Shown here: positions 10,462-19,639 of the stretch, one piece after another
How positions within the stretch are numbered: the stretch's first letter is position 1
Layout: each line of letters starts with the position of its first letter
Assembly: GCF_001640365.1 (NCBI RefSeq)
Contig: NZ_LWMI01000007.1
Coordinates: 326,411-390,410, forward strand
Direction of reading: 5' to 3'
Origin: Candidatus Arsenophonus triatominarum
GTDB taxonomy: Bacteria > Pseudomonadota > Gammaproteobacteria > Enterobacterales > Enterobacteriaceae
Length of the DNA: 64,000 nt
The notes under the pieces: model-generated
Database searches by the model: none
What the model was told of the DNA's origin: nothing
What the model saw: only the letters and a program-made list of their open reading frames with translations
Position numbers and translations under genes: made by a program

Positions 10462-10487
10462 GTGCCAAATTTTTTGCGGGGGAAAAA

Positions 10488-10595
10488 ATGCATAACCAAT
10501 GCTTAAAAGAATCAATATATGCATTGCTGCCATTGGGCTATTTAGTTATTGCATTTCCTCCTCAATTAACCCTATTTATTCAAGCCCCTCAATGA
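10488..10595 (+). CDS. pyrL: pyrBI leader peptide
   Basis: A 35-codon frame starts at ATG 10488 after a GCGGGGG-rich ribosome site and ends with TGA at 10593-10595 inside the attenuator hairpin. The peptide begins MHNQCLKES and ends FIQAPQ. In enterics, low UTP slows RNA polymerase in the leader so that the translating ribosome stays close and blocks the attenuator, allowing pyrBI expression. The stop codon lying within the hairpin fits that mechanism. The peptide itself is not similar to E. coli PyrL, which is expected for a leader that works through translation position. Confidence 0.75.
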   Translation: MHNQCLKESIYALLPLGYLVIAFPPQLTLFIQAPQ

Positions 10596-10608
10596 GGGGC
10601 TTTTTTTT
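10582..10608 (+). terminator. pyrBI attenuator (rho-independent)
   Basis: The stem AAGCCCCTC / GAGGGGCTT has a 3-base loop and is followed by a run of eight T. It lies 47 bp before pyrB and overlaps the stop of the leader peptide, the classical UTP-sensing pyrBI attenuator layout. Confidence 0.9.
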
Positions 10609-10655
10609 GGCATAACAATACTTAAATATGGCACAAAGAAAGGAGGAACAACACG

Positions 10656-11591
10656 ATGGTTAATCCGTTGTATCTTCGAGACATAATCTCGATTAATGAT
10701 TTAAAGCGTGAAGATCTACTCATTGTACTTGAAGTTGCTACATCACTAAAACAACATCCCCAACCTAATCTGCTAAAACATAAAGTGATTGCCAGTTGTT
10801 TCTTTGAAGCTTCCACCCGTACGCGCCTTTCTTTCGAAACAGCCATTCACCGCTTAGGTGCTTCGGTGGTGGGTTTTTCCGATAGCAATAATACTTCGTT
10901 AGGTAAAAAAGGCGAAACCTTGGCAGACACGATATCGGTTATTAGCCAATATGTTGATGCCATTGTTATCCGTCATCCACAAGAGGGCGCATCACGTTTA
11001 GCGGCTCAATTTTCAGGAAAAATTCCGGTGATAAATGCCGGTGATGGTGCCAACCAACATCCTACCCAGACATTACTCGATCTATTCACCATTCAAGAGA
11101 GCCAAGGCAGCTTAAATAATTTGCATATTGCGATGGTTGGTGACCTAAAATATGGCCGAACCGTTCATTCATTAACCCAAGCATTATCGAAGTTTGATAA
11201 TAATCATCTCTATTTTATTGCACCTGAAGCTTTATCGATGCCAGCTCATATCCTTCATCTGCTAGAAGAAAAAGGGGTAACTTATAGCTTACATGACAAC
11301 ATAGAGGCGGTCGTGCCAAAACTGGACATTATCTATGTAACTCGAGTGCAAAAAGAGCGTTTAGATCCTTCTGAATATGCCAATGTTAAAGCCCAATTCA
11401 TTTTAAACAGCCATGAATTAGCCGTCGCTAAACCTGGTATGAAAGTTTTACATCCTCTACCACGTATGGACGAAATTACTACTGATGTTGATAAAACATC
11501 CCATGCTTACTATTTTCAGCAAGCCGGTAATGGTATTTATGCACGACAAGCACTTCTAGCACTGATCTTAAATAAAACCATTAATTTCTGA
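10656..11591 (+). CDS. pyrB: Aspartate carbamoyltransferase catalytic subunit
   Basis: PyrB makes carbamoyl-aspartate, the committed step of pyrimidine synthesis, in the cytoplasm. The 311-aa protein equals the E. coli length and has the carbamoyl-phosphate motif [13 protein letters not shown], the 80s-loop region [10 protein letters not shown], and HPLPRMDE. A strong AGGAGG at 10641-10646 precedes the ATG. It forms a 2-gene operon with pyrI (11-bp gap) behind a UTP-sensitive attenuator. Confidence 0.98.
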   Translation: MVNPLYLRDIISINDLKREDLLIVLEVATSLKQHPQPNLLKHKVIASCFFEASTRTRLSFETAIHRLGASVVGFSDSNNTSLGKKGETLADTISVISQYVDAIVIRHPQEGASRLAAQFSGKIPVINAGDGANQHPTQTLLDLFTIQESQGSLNNLHIAMVGDLKYGRTVHSLTQALSKFDNNHLYFIAPEALSMPAHILHLLEEKGVTYSLHDNIEAVVPKLDIIYVTRVQKERLDPSEYANVKAQFILNSHELAVAKPGMKVLHPLPRMDEITTDVDKTSHAYYFQQAGNGIYARQALLALILNKTINF

Positions 11592-11602
11592 GGCATTCAA
11601 TT

Positions 11603-12067
11603 ATGGCAAATAACCACAAATTACAAGTAGAAGCAATTAGCTGTGGCACCGTTATCGACCATATTCCTGCCCAAATGGGTTTTAAATTACTTTCGTTGTT
11701 TAAATTAACGCTAACTGATCAGCGTATTACTATAGGTTTAAATCTACCTTCTAATCACTTAGGTAAAAAAGATCTGATTAAAATTGAAAATACCTTTCTC
11801 ACCCCTGAACAAGCAAACGAACTGGCAATGTATGCTCCCCATGCCACCGTTAACTGTATTAAAGACTATAAAGTGGAAAAAAAGCTATCAATTAGCTTAC
11901 CTGAGCAAATTGATGCAGTTTTAATCTGTCCTAACAGTAACTGCATTAGCAATAATGAACCGGTCAGTAGCAGTTTTACCATTAAACAGCGACATAATGA
12001 TGTCATTCTGACATGCAAATATTGTGAAAAAACCTTTGATAGACATGCGGTAATTAATAATATGTAA
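11603..12067 (+). CDS. pyrI: Aspartate carbamoyltransferase regulatory subunit
   Basis: PyrI binds CTP/ATP and gives allosteric control to the PyrB6-PyrI6 holoenzyme. This 154-aa protein has the C-terminal zinc site with four cysteines (CPNSNC and CKYC). The N-terminal nucleotide-binding segment is intact (GTVIDHIPA). Length is the family norm (153). Its presence with pyrB shows that the regulated class B enzyme is retained. Confidence 0.97.
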   Translation: MANNHKLQVEAISCGTVIDHIPAQMGFKLLSLFKLTLTDQRITIGLNLPSNHLGKKDLIKIENTFLTPEQANELAMYAPHATVNCIKDYKVEKKLSISLPEQIDAVLICPNSNCISNNEPVSSSFTIKQRHNDVILTCKYCEKTFDRHAVINNM

Positions 12068-12165
12068 TGCAGTATTATATAACCCTCTCATTCATGTCGA
12101 CCACTAGAATAGTGGTGGTAGTAAATTTATAATTAACTTTTAGACTACAAGGTAAATAACAACTT

Positions 12166-12552
12166 ATGTCATACGAAATTAAAACTGAAAATGCACCAGC
12201 AGCTATCGGCCCTTATGTGCAAGGTGTTGATCTTGGCAACATGATTATTACATCCGGCCAAATTCCGATTGATCCGAAAACCGGTGAAATAGCTGAAGAC
12301 ATAATTGCCCAAACAACACAGTCACTGAAAAATATTCAGGCTATCGTAGAAAAAGCGGGGCTCAGTGTGGCTAATATTGTTAAAACTACTGTTTTTGTTA
12401 AAGATATGAATGATTTCGCGAGCGTAAATGCCACTTATGAAGCGTTTTTTAACCAACATAATGCTCCTTATCCTGCTCGTTCTTGCGTCGAAGTTGCTCG
12501 CTTACCAAAAGATGTTGGCATTGAAATTGAAGCGATAGCTATTCGTCAATAA
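12166..12552 (+). CDS. ridA: 2-iminobutanoate/2-iminopropanoate deaminase RidA
   Basis: RidA hydrolyses reactive enamine/imine intermediates released by PLP enzymes such as threonine dehydratase, protecting other PLP enzymes. The 128-aa protein has the YjgF/YER057c/UK114 signature PARSCVEVARLPKD with the conserved arginine. It follows pyrBI as in E. coli (pyrB-pyrI-ridA). A short inverted repeat (CCACTA/TAGTGG, about 12100-12115) lies in the gap after pyrI and could separate the units. Confidence 0.96.
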   Translation: MSYEIKTENAPAAIGPYVQGVDLGNMIITSGQIPIDPKTGEIAEDIIAQTTQSLKNIQAIVEKAGLSVANIVKTTVFVKDMNDFASVNATYEAFFNQHNAPYPARSCVEVARLPKDVGIEIEAIAIRQ

Positions 12553-12715
12553 AAACCACTAACTTTGATATTATGCCTAATCAAACTTAGCCAGCGCTTA
12601 TGATTTACCAAATCTTTATAGAAACTTTTTCTGTAAAGATTTTTAAATAATTAGCAACTTAAACCTCTCTGTTGTTATTAACATTTAGCTAAAAAGCAAA
12701 CAACATCAAACTTCT

Positions 12716-12729
12716 TTGTTTTAGATCAA
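12716..12729 (+). promoter_or_regulatory. Probable FNR site upstream of nrdDG
   Basis: TTGTTTTAGATCAA differs from the FNR consensus TTGAT-N4-ATCAA at one position. nrdDG is activated by FNR without oxygen in E. coli, so the location is sensible. It lies about 155 bp before the nrdD start. Confidence 0.6.
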
Positions 12730-12754
12730 TAAAAGCCCTGCTAAATAACAACCA

Positions 12755-12803
12755 GATACTATATATTGTGCTTTAATATACATAAAAGCACTAGATATAG
12801 AAT
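12755..12803 (+). promoter_or_regulatory. Probable NrdR box pair
   Basis: GATACTATATATTGTG (12755-12770) and GCACTAGATATAGAAT (12788-12803) resemble the 16-bp palindromic NrdR box. Their centres are 33 bp apart, about three helix turns, the usual spacing of paired NrdR boxes in front of ribonucleotide reductase genes. The second box is weaker. Confidence 0.6.
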
Positions 12804-12814
12804 TTATAGACAAG

Positions 12815-12865
12815 TTATCCACAAATTAATGCCTACATGATTAACTGTGATTAAGTTGTGGATAA
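12815..12865. promoter_or_regulatory. Two perfect inverted DnaA boxes upstream of nrdD
   Basis: TTATCCACA at 12815-12823 and its complement TGTGGATAA at 12857-12865 both match the strongest DnaA box. The surrounding 11-bp arms GTTATCCACAA / TTGTGGATAAC are perfectly inverted with a 33-bp gap, so the transcript could also form a long hairpin ending just before the ribosome site at 12871. nrdAB promoters are known DnaA targets in E. coli; nrdDG is not a textbook one. Confidence 0.65.
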
Positions 12866-12883
12866 CAATTGGAGGAGCCTATT

Positions 12884-15022
12884 GTGAAAACAGTAGTTAT
12901 TAAACGCGATGGTTGTCAGGTCGTTTTTGATAAAAATCGGATCAAAGAAGCCGTCATGCGTGCAGCCGCTGCCACTGGGATTTGCGATGATCAATATTGT
13001 GCAGTTGTCGCCTCAGTCGTCGAACAACAATTAGGCAACCGCCAAACCGTTGATATTCATGAAATTCAAGATGCAGTTGAAAATCAATTGATGGCGGGTC
13101 TTTATAAAGATCTGGCCAGAAATTACATTGAATATCGCCATGAACGTGACATTGCCAGAGAACAACGTAGCCGTCTTACTCACGAAATTCGCGGCTTAAT
13201 TGAGCAAAGTAATGTTTCGTTACTTAATGAGAATGCGAATAAAGACAGTAAGGTTATTCCAACTCAACGCGATTTATTAGCAGGTATTGTTGCTAAACAT
13301 TATGCTAAACAACATATTTTACCGCGTGATGTCGTTATGGCACATGAACGTGGTGAAATTCACTATCATGATCTGGATTACTCACCATTTTTTCCGATGT
13401 TTAACTGTATGCTGATCGATTTGCAAGGCATGTTAACCAAAGGTTTTAAAATGGGCAATGCTGAAATTGAGCCACCAAAATCAATTTCAACCGCCACCGC
13501 CGTCACAGCACAAATTATAGCCCAAGTGGCCAGCCATATTTATGGTGGTACAACCATTAATCGTATCGATGAAGTGCTGGCTCCATTTGTTCAGGCGAGC
13601 TATAAAAAACACTTAAAAATTGCCAAAGAATGGCAAATTGCCGACCAATTTGCCTACGCTGAGAGCAGGACAGAAAAAGAGTGTTATGACGCTTTTCAAT
13701 CACTAGAATATGAAGTTAATACACTGCACACCGCAAATGGCCAAACACCTTTTGTTACCTTTGGGTTTGGCTTAGGAACCTCAAAAGAGTCACGATTAAT
13801 CCAAAAATCTATCTTACAAAATCGTTTAGCTGGATTAGGTAAAAATCGTAAAACCGCGGTATTTCCAAAATTAGTTTTTGCTATCCGTAAGGGGATCAAT
13901 CACCAATATGGCGATCCCAACTACGACATTAAACAGCTTGCACTTGAATGTGCCAGTAAACGGATGTATCCAGATATTCTTAACTACGAGCAGGTGGTAA
14001 ACGTCACCGGCTCTTTCAAAACACCGATGGGTTGCCGCAGTTTCTTGGGCGTTTATGAAGAGCAAGGTCAAGCTATTCATGAAGGACGTAATAATCTCGG
14101 TGTAATCAGTATTAACTTGCCCCGGATAGCAATTGAGGCCAAAGGTGACGAACAACGATTTTACCAAATATTGGATAACAGATTGGCAATTACCAAAAAA
14201 GCACTGATGACGCGTATCGCCAGACTGGAAAATGTCAAAGCGCGTGTCGCCCCAATTCTTTATATGGAAGGTGCTTGTGGCGTTCGTTTACAAGCAGAAG
14301 ACAATATTGCTGAAATATTTAAACGTGGTCGTGCATCGATCTCTTTAGGTTATATCGGCCTGCATGAAACAATCAATGCTCTTTATGGTACGCAACAACA
14401 TGTTTTTGATGATGAAACTTTGCGACAAAAATCCTATCAGATCATTAAGCAGCTACGTGCAGCGACAGATTACTGGAAAGCTGAAACCGGCTATGGATTT
14501 AGCTTATATAGTACCCCCAGTGAGAATTTATGTGATCGATTTTGTCGCTTAGATGTGGCTGAATTCGGTTTAATCGAGGGGGTTACTGATAAAGGATATT
14601 ATACCAATAGTTTTCATCTGGATGTCGAAAAACAGGTCAATCCCTACGATAAAATTGACTTTGAAGCCCCTTACCCTGCTTTAGCCAGTGGCGGCTTTAT
14701 CTGCTACGGTGAATATCCAAACTTACAGCATAACTTAAAAGCATTAGAAGATGTCTGGGATTACAGTTACCACCATATCCCCTATTATGGCACGAATACC
14801 CCAATTGATGAGTGTTATGAATGTGGTTTTGCGGGTGAATTTGCCTGTACCAGTAAAGGATTCGTCTGCCCATCTTGCGACAATCATGATCCAACCCGCG
14901 TTTCGGTTATTCGCCGCGTTTGTGGTTATCTTGGCAGTCCCGATGCTAGACCATTCAATAGAGGTAAACAAGAAGAAGTCAAACGACGCGTTAAACATTT
15001 GAAAAATGGTCAACTTGGATAA
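12884..15022 (+). CDS. nrdD: Anaerobic ribonucleoside-triphosphate reductase
   Basis: NrdD is a glycyl-radical enzyme that reduces ribonucleoside triphosphates to deoxyribonucleotides without oxygen. The C-terminal radical loop RRVCGYLGSPDARP and the zinc-ribbon cysteines (CYEC and CPSC) are intact; an N-terminal ATP-cone is present. I choose the GTG at 12884 because GGAGGAG lies 6-7 bases upstream and the product is then 712 aa, exactly the E. coli length. A TTG at 12869 overlaps the ribosome site. nrdG follows after 5 bases. Confidence 0.97.
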   Translation: MKTVVIKRDGCQVVFDKNRIKEAVMRAAAATGICDDQYCAVVASVVEQQLGNRQTVDIHEIQDAVENQLMAGLYKDLARNYIEYRHERDIAREQRSRLTHEIRGLIEQSNVSLLNENANKDSKVIPTQRDLLAGIVAKHYAKQHILPRDVVMAHERGEIHYHDLDYSPFFPMFNCMLIDLQGMLTKGFKMGNAEIEPPKSISTATAVTAQIIAQVASHIYGGTTINRIDEVLAPFVQASYKKHLKIAKEWQIADQFAYAESRTEKECYDAFQSLEYEVNTLHTANGQTPFVTFGFGLGTSKESRLIQKSILQNRLAGLGKNRKTAVFPKLVFAIRKGINHQYGDPNYDIKQLALECASKRMYPDILNYEQVVNVTGSFKTPMGCRSFLGVYEEQGQAIHEGRNNLGVISINLPRIAIEAKGDEQRFYQILDNRLAITKKALMTRIARLENVKARVAPILYMEGACGVRLQAEDNIAEIFKRGRASISLGYIGLHETINALYGTQQHVFDDETLRQKSYQIIKQLRAATDYWKAETGYGFSLYSTPSENLCDRFCRLDVAEFGLIEGVTDKGYYTNSFHLDVEKQVNPYDKIDFEAPYPALASGGFICYGEYPNLQHNLKALEDVWDYSYHHIPYYGTNTPIDECYECGFAGEFACTSKGFVCPSCDNHDPTRVSVIRRVCGYLGSPDARPFNRGKQEEVKRRVKHLKNGQLG

Positions 15023-15027
15023 CAATT

Positions 15028-15492
15028 ATGAATTATCATCGATATTACCCGGTTGATGTGGTTAATGGCCCAGGAACACGTTGTACGTTATTTGTCGCTG
15101 GCTGTCTCCATCAATGTAAAGGTTGTTACAACAAAAGCACCTGGAAAATTGATTCGGGTAAACCGTTTACCCAAGCAATAGAAAATCAAATCATCACTGA
15201 TTTGCAAGACCAAAGGATAGTTCGTCAGGGACTTTCCCTCTCTGGCGGCGATCCATTACATCCACAAAATGTAGAGACGATTTTACAACTGGTTAAACGC
15301 ATCAAACTCGAATGCCCAGATAAAGATATTTGGCTATGGAGCGGTTATACCCTTGACCAATTAACTGATAATCAACGAGCCGTCGTTAACTATCTTGATG
15401 TATTAGTTGATGGTAAATTCATTCAAGCGCGCTATGACCCCAATCTATTATGGCGAGGTAGTCATAATCAAGTGATCCATAGACTGAATTAA
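15028..15492 (+). CDS. nrdG: Anaerobic ribonucleotide reductase activating protein
   Basis: NrdG is a radical-SAM enzyme that generates the glycyl radical on NrdD. The 154-aa protein has the CxxxCxxC iron-sulfur motif (CLHQCKGC) near residue 26 and the SAM-binding GGDPL segment. It is co-transcribed with nrdD. Its stop codon overlaps the stop of the convergent yhbP remnant. The pair appears functional, implying that the organism still meets low-oxygen conditions. Confidence 0.97.
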   Translation: MNYHRYYPVDVVNGPGTRCTLFVAGCLHQCKGCYNKSTWKIDSGKPFTQAIENQIITDLQDQRIVRQGLSLSGGDPLHPQNVETILQLVKRIKLECPDKDIWLWSGYTLDQLTDNQRAVVNYLDVLVDGKFIQARYDPNLLWRGSHNQVIHRLN

Positions 15493-15817
15493 CTATCACG
15501 ATGCCAGAACAGTTTAGTGCCAAAACCTAACTTATTATTGACCATTTTGATCTGTTGTAAAGATAATTGCCAAATAGGGACACTGGCTGCCATAGCGACT
15601 GGAAATCGCCGATTATAGTCTGCCTGGTTTGCTTTTCTTGCTTGCCGGTTAGGAGATCGACTTTACCGATTAATTGTATTCTTTGTATGTTGGCCACTGA
15701 TTTGCTTTGACAGCAAATAGTTCCAGCTACAATCGGGTTTTTAAGCATCAATTGTCCATGACGAGTACTGGTTTTGGATAGAAAATATAACGACATAGTT
15801 TGGGCTTTAAAGGTATA
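15489..15817 (-). pseudogene. yhbP: YhbP-family protein remnant
   Basis: The minus strand shows the C-terminal two thirds of YhbP, a PNP-oxidase-like flavin-binding-fold protein of unknown role: YFLSKTSTRHGQLM, then after a frameshift [15 protein letters not shown] and the end [12 protein letters not shown]. The N-terminus is missing because the gene ends at MITE copy b (15817/15818). The frameshift and truncation make it a pseudogene. Confidence 0.8.
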
Positions 15818-16009
15818 CACGAGTTTCGCACAGGCATATAAAATTCCAGAAATGGCTTAAAAGCAATGGTTAATTTGCAAGTTACTAAAACGTATAAATT
15901 TTTTTAAATTACAATAAGTTGCTTTTAATTTATAAGATTTTGTCTATTTATATATTATGCTGAATTAAACTTAAAAATAGAGCGTTTTTTTATTGGTGCG
16001 AAACTCGTG
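15818..16009 (-). mobile_element. MITE-like repeat, copy b
   Basis: 192 bp, opposite orientation to copy a, with the same 14-bp terminal repeats. Unlike copies a and c it has no target-site duplication (left flank AAAGGTATA, right flank TCATTTTG). It joins a 5'-truncated yhbP to a 3'-truncated ubiT, so it probably marks a deletion produced by recombination between two MITEs. Confidence 0.88.
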
Positions 16010-16491
16010 TCATTTTGTACTAGTTTAATCAAATCGGCTAATTGCAATAAACCAAAACGTAAAATTGTAGGCATGGTCTCTAACTCAAATGCATCTAACA
16101 GGTTTTTACATACAAACCAAGCTCTGTATCACCTTCGATATGCAATCGACGTTGGAAAAATAAGGTATCAGGATCTTCTTTATGCGCGGCAATTAAAATT
16201 AAGTCATTCGCCTCACTACAAAAACTGACATCTGCTTGTTGATCTTTACTAACTATGATTTTACCTGCCTGCAGGCTAATATACCAAACAAGTTGTACAT
16301 CTTGCACCTCAACTTTTAGCCATTTATTCTGCAAAAAAATCCAGTTCGCCATCGTTTAATGCCTGCTGAAATTGCCAACTTAGTAATTGCTCCAGAATTT
16401 GACGCTCTAATATAAAAGGCGTAGCTTTTAATGGTAAATGCACCAATTTAGGCCCTTGTTGGATAATCTGCTGGCGAATTTTTTTTAACAC
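16010..16491 (-). pseudogene. ubiT: UbiT (YhbT) remnant, oxygen-independent ubiquinone synthesis accessory protein
   Basis: From a GTG at 16489-16491 the minus strand encodes UbiT, an SCP2-type lipid-binding protein: the start VLKKIRQQII, the middle WQFQQALNDGEL and the conserved DPDTLFFQRRLHIEGDTELG. Two homopolymer errors break it: an extra T in a T-run (A7 at about 16333-16339 on the given strand) and a missing A after GLYVK. The C-terminus is cut by MITE b. In E. coli, UbiT works with UbiU-UbiV to make ubiquinone without oxygen. Confidence 0.85.
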
Positions 16492-16730
16492 GTTCCAAAT
16501 TCCTCTTGCACTTTTATGATATATTTTCTAAGCATTAATGATAATCATCCATTCTGCCAAATTATTAATTAATATCCTTGAATCCACATCAAAATTTAAC
16601 CAACAATCGATTAATTCCGTTCAATTTTATGCTCCATCTAGCAAAATCAATTCACAAAAGAAAGTAATCTGGTTTAAGTCAAAACAACTATATTACACCT
16701 TGACTACAATCGATAGACATCTAACTATAC
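16492..16730. other. Remnant ubiT-ubiU divergent intergenic region
   Basis: This spacer separated divergent ubiT and ubiU. No gene is supported. MITE copy c has entered at its ubiU end. Confidence 0.4.
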
Positions 16731-16921
16731 CACAAGTTTCGCCCCAATAAAAAAACGCTCTATTTTTAAGTTTAATTCAGCATAATATATAATAGACAAA
16801 ATCTTATAAATTAAAAGCAACTTATTGTAATTTAAACAAATTTATACGTTTTAGTAACTTGCAAATTAACCATTGCTTTTAAGCCATTTCTGGAATTTTA
16901 TATGCCTGTGCGAAACTCGTG
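16731..16921 (+). mobile_element. MITE-like repeat, copy c
   Basis: 191 bp, same orientation as copy a. The left terminal repeat carries two changes (CACAAGTTTCGCCC). It is flanked by the 5-bp direct repeat TATAC (16726-16730 and 16922-16926). It lies 19 bp before the ubiU start codon and must have separated ubiU from its promoter. Confidence 0.88.
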
Positions 16922-16940
16922 TATACGCTAGGATCATCGA

Positions 16941-17327
16941 ATGGAATTATTATGTCCGGCAAGGTAACCTACCTGCCTTAAAAGTAGCTGTCGATAATGG
17001 CGCCGATGCGGTCTATATTGGTTTTAAAGATGACACTAATGCACGTCATTTTGCTGGTTTAAATTTTAGCGAAAAAATTGGTTGAAGCCGTCAAATACGC
17101 TCATGTTCATGATTGCAAATTACATGTTGCTATCAATACCTTTGCTCACCCTAATGGTTTTAATCGCTGGCTATCTTAGAATATGCGACCAATAAATATC
17201 CCCATATTGAACGTCATGTCTCCGTTCAAGCTTCAGTGACAAATATTGCAGCGATTCAATTTTATCACCGTAATTTCGCTGTCCAACGAATAGTGCTTCC
17301 TCGTGTTCTATCATTACATGAACGTAG
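16941..17327 (+). pseudogene. ubiU: UbiU (YhbU, peptidase U32 family) remnant
   Basis: ATG at 16941 begins MELLCPA as in UbiU, then an extra A shifts the frame. The text continues as LPALKVAVDNGADAVYIGFK and RHFAGLNFSEK, a second frameshift follows, then an internal deletion joins AHPNGFNRW to the later LEYATNKYPHIERHVS region. The gene stops at LPRVLSLH where IS91-like DNA begins. It lacks the cysteine-rich half that carries the iron-sulfur cluster. UbiU with UbiV hydroxylates the ubiquinone ring without oxygen; the expected downstream ubiV is absent. Confidence 0.87.
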
Positions 17328-17724
17328 CCCGCTCCGCGTGAGCGGCGCAGCTACGCTGCTTCGGGGATGTTAATGAGCTGAGTACTGTTTTATACTCTGC
17401 GAAAAGATCCCCATAGGGTGATTTACTCAGATGTATATCCCACGTCCTGCTAAACTGCTTTTCACCATCGATGATGGCTGGAATAAATTCCTCGAAAAAC
17501 ACGGTGACGGCGTCAGTTCATGGACCCGTCTATCTGTCGAGCGTATGCTTACCTGCGGCACTTGTTCCATGGGTGTCCGACGCTATTGTTGCGCTTCGCC
17601 TGATTGTTCTCACAGCCGTTTTTTCTGCCAGAGCTGTAATTCAAAAGCCTGCAGCTCATGCGGTTTCAAAGCCACAGAGCAGTGGTTAGCACAGCAGGTT
17701 CATATTTTTCCCGACTGCGACTGG
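17328..17724 (+). mobile_element. IS91-family fragment (5' end)
   Basis: DNA of visibly higher GC begins after the ubiU remnant and contains the N-terminal zinc-binding domain of an IS91-type transposase (from 17431; CGTC, CCAS, CQSC, CSSCG cysteine pairs, ending FPDCDW). It is cut at 17724 by the left end of an IS21-type element. IS91 family elements move by a rolling-circle-like mechanism. The base composition differs from the neighbours, as expected for a recent arrival. Confidence 0.8.
17431..17724 (+). pseudogene. IS91 transposase N-terminal fragment
   Basis: The readable part (MYIPRPAKLLFTIDDGWNK, then several Cys-x2-Cys pairs) corresponds to the zinc-finger region of IS91 transposases. 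The catalytic Tyr domain is absent because of the IS21 insertion. The frame reads four codons into IS21 before a stop. Confidence 0.8.
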
Positions 17725-18181
<457 letters not shown>

Positions 18182-18291
18182 ATAATGTTAAACGGTTATG
18201 CGAGTTTATCTGCTTAAAATACAAATTTGGCCTAACGGCCAGTTAGTATTAGCATAAATAAGCAGCAGTGAGTTATTCAGGAGAGTTTTTT
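18182..18291. other. Short unassigned segment between MITE d and yaeH remnant
   Basis: An open plus-strand tail of about 20 codons (DNVKRLCEFICLKYKFGLTA then stop, ending near 18247) runs out of MITE d and may be the 3' end of a gene lost on the left. I cannot identify it. It is followed by the 3' end of yaeH on the other strand. Confidence 0.3.
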
Positions 18292-18445
18292 TTAATCTGA
18301 TTTAATTTCCGTAATTTCGCTTATTACGACAGATTCTAAATGGCACAAATCATTTAATATTTTACTTTTTAAATCATGGTTGGTTTGGTTATGTTGACAA
18401 ATTTGATTTAATTCTTCGATCACATCCCGTAGGTGGAGATTAATT

Positions 18446-19639
18446 TGTATTAGTCTTAACTTAATCCGACAATTCTGATTTAAAAAAGAGCGTTACCGGT
18501 TTTAATTAACATCATTAGATAATTAAATAAAAGGTAATTCTATGTATCAAACAAATAATCCTATCATCAAACATAAAGTCGGGTTACTTAACCTCGCTGA
18601 AGAGCTTAATAACGTCTCAAAAGCCTGTAAGATTATGGGGGTATCCCGAGATACGTTTTATCGCTACCAGGAACTTGTTAACGATGGTGGGATAGACGCT
18701 TTAATTAATCAAAATCGACGGGTGCCTAACGTAAAAAATAGAGTAGATGAACAGATTGAAAGCGCTGTAGTCGAGTATGCGATTGAATACCCTGCACACG
18801 GTCAACACCGCAGTAGTAATGAACTAAGAAAAAAAGGCATTTTTGTTTCGGGGAGTGGCGTTCGCTCTATTTGGCTGCGCCATAATCTCGAAAATTTTAC
18901 AAAACGCCTAAAAGCGCTTGAAGATAAAATCGCAACAGAAGGAATTATCCTGTCAGAATCACAAATCAGTGCTCTAGAAAAGAAAGCGCAAGATGATGAA
19001 GCCTGTGGTGAGATTGAAACAGCGCATCCAGGTTATCTGGGTTCACAAGATACTTTTTATGTTGGTCATTTAAAAGGCGTTGGTCGTGTTTATCAACAAA
19101 CTTACATTGATACTTACAGTAAAGTCGTTCATTGTAAGCTTTACACAACAAAAAGCGCGATAACGGCGGCAGATTTATTAAATGACAAGGTTCTCCCTTT
19201 TTATTCCCAGCATGGGTTACCGGTGTTACGTATACTGACGGACAGAGGCAGTGAGTATTGTGGTAAAGTTGAACATCACGATTATCAACTTTATCTCGCT
19301 ATCAATGATATTGATCATACAAAAACTAAAGCTCGTTCACCTCAAACTAATGGGATTTGTGAACGCTTTCATAAAACTGTATTACAAGAGTTCTATCAGG
19401 TGGCTTTTCGTAAGAAAATCTATAGGGCTTTAAATGAATTACAAGCTGATTTAGATAAATGGTTAGCGGAATATAATAACCAACGCACTCATCAAGGAAA
19501 AATGTGTTGCGGTCGAACTCCTATGGCAACTTTACACGATGGAAAACAACTTTGGAGAGAGAAAGATTTAAATCAAATTTAACCTGACAGGTACTGTATA
19601 AATAACCGGTAACTGTCAGATTAAGTCTGAGCTACTACA
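18446..19639 (+). mobile_element. IS481-family element, apparently intact
   Basis: 1194 bp with imperfect terminal repeats (TGTATTAGTCTTAACTTAAT left, complement of TGTAGTAGCTCAGACTTAAT right). The 7-bp target duplication ATTAATT lies at 18439-18445 and 19640-19646. The transposase frame is full-length. It is the reference for the degraded copy at 5398-9179. Confidence 0.93.
18542..19582 (+). CDS. IS481-family transposase
   Basis: This 346-aa protein has an N-terminal helix-turn-helix (VSKACKIMGVSRDTFYRYQE, residues about 27-46), a middle linker, and an rve-type DDE integrase core beginning near GSQDTFYVGHLKGVG (first Asp), with ILTDRGSEY (second Asp) and SPQTNGICERFHKTV (Glu). An AAGGTAATTC precedes the ATG. 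All catalytic residues are present, so this copy may still be active and could mobilise related copies. Confidence 0.93.
   Translation: MYQTNNPIIKHKVGLLNLAEELNNVSKACKIMGVSRDTFYRYQELVNDGGIDALINQNRRVPNVKNRVDEQIESAVVEYAIEYPAHGQHRSSNELRKKGIFVSGSGVRSIWLRHNLENFTKRLKALEDKIATEGIILSESQISALEKKAQDDEACGEIETAHPGYLGSQDTFYVGHLKGVGRVYQQTYIDTYSKVVHCKLYTTKSAITAADLLNDKVLPFYSQHGLPVLRILTDRGSEYCGKVEHHDYQLYLAINDIDHTKTKARSPQTNGICERFHKTVLQEFYQVAFRKKIYRALNELQADLDKWLAEYNNQRTHQGKMCCGRTPMATLHDGKQLWREKDLNQI

Noticed and set aside
12815..12865. A replication origin suggested by two DnaA boxes
   Set aside because: Only two boxes, no AT-rich 13-mer cluster, and no dnaA, gidA or mioC nearby; a promoter role is more likely.
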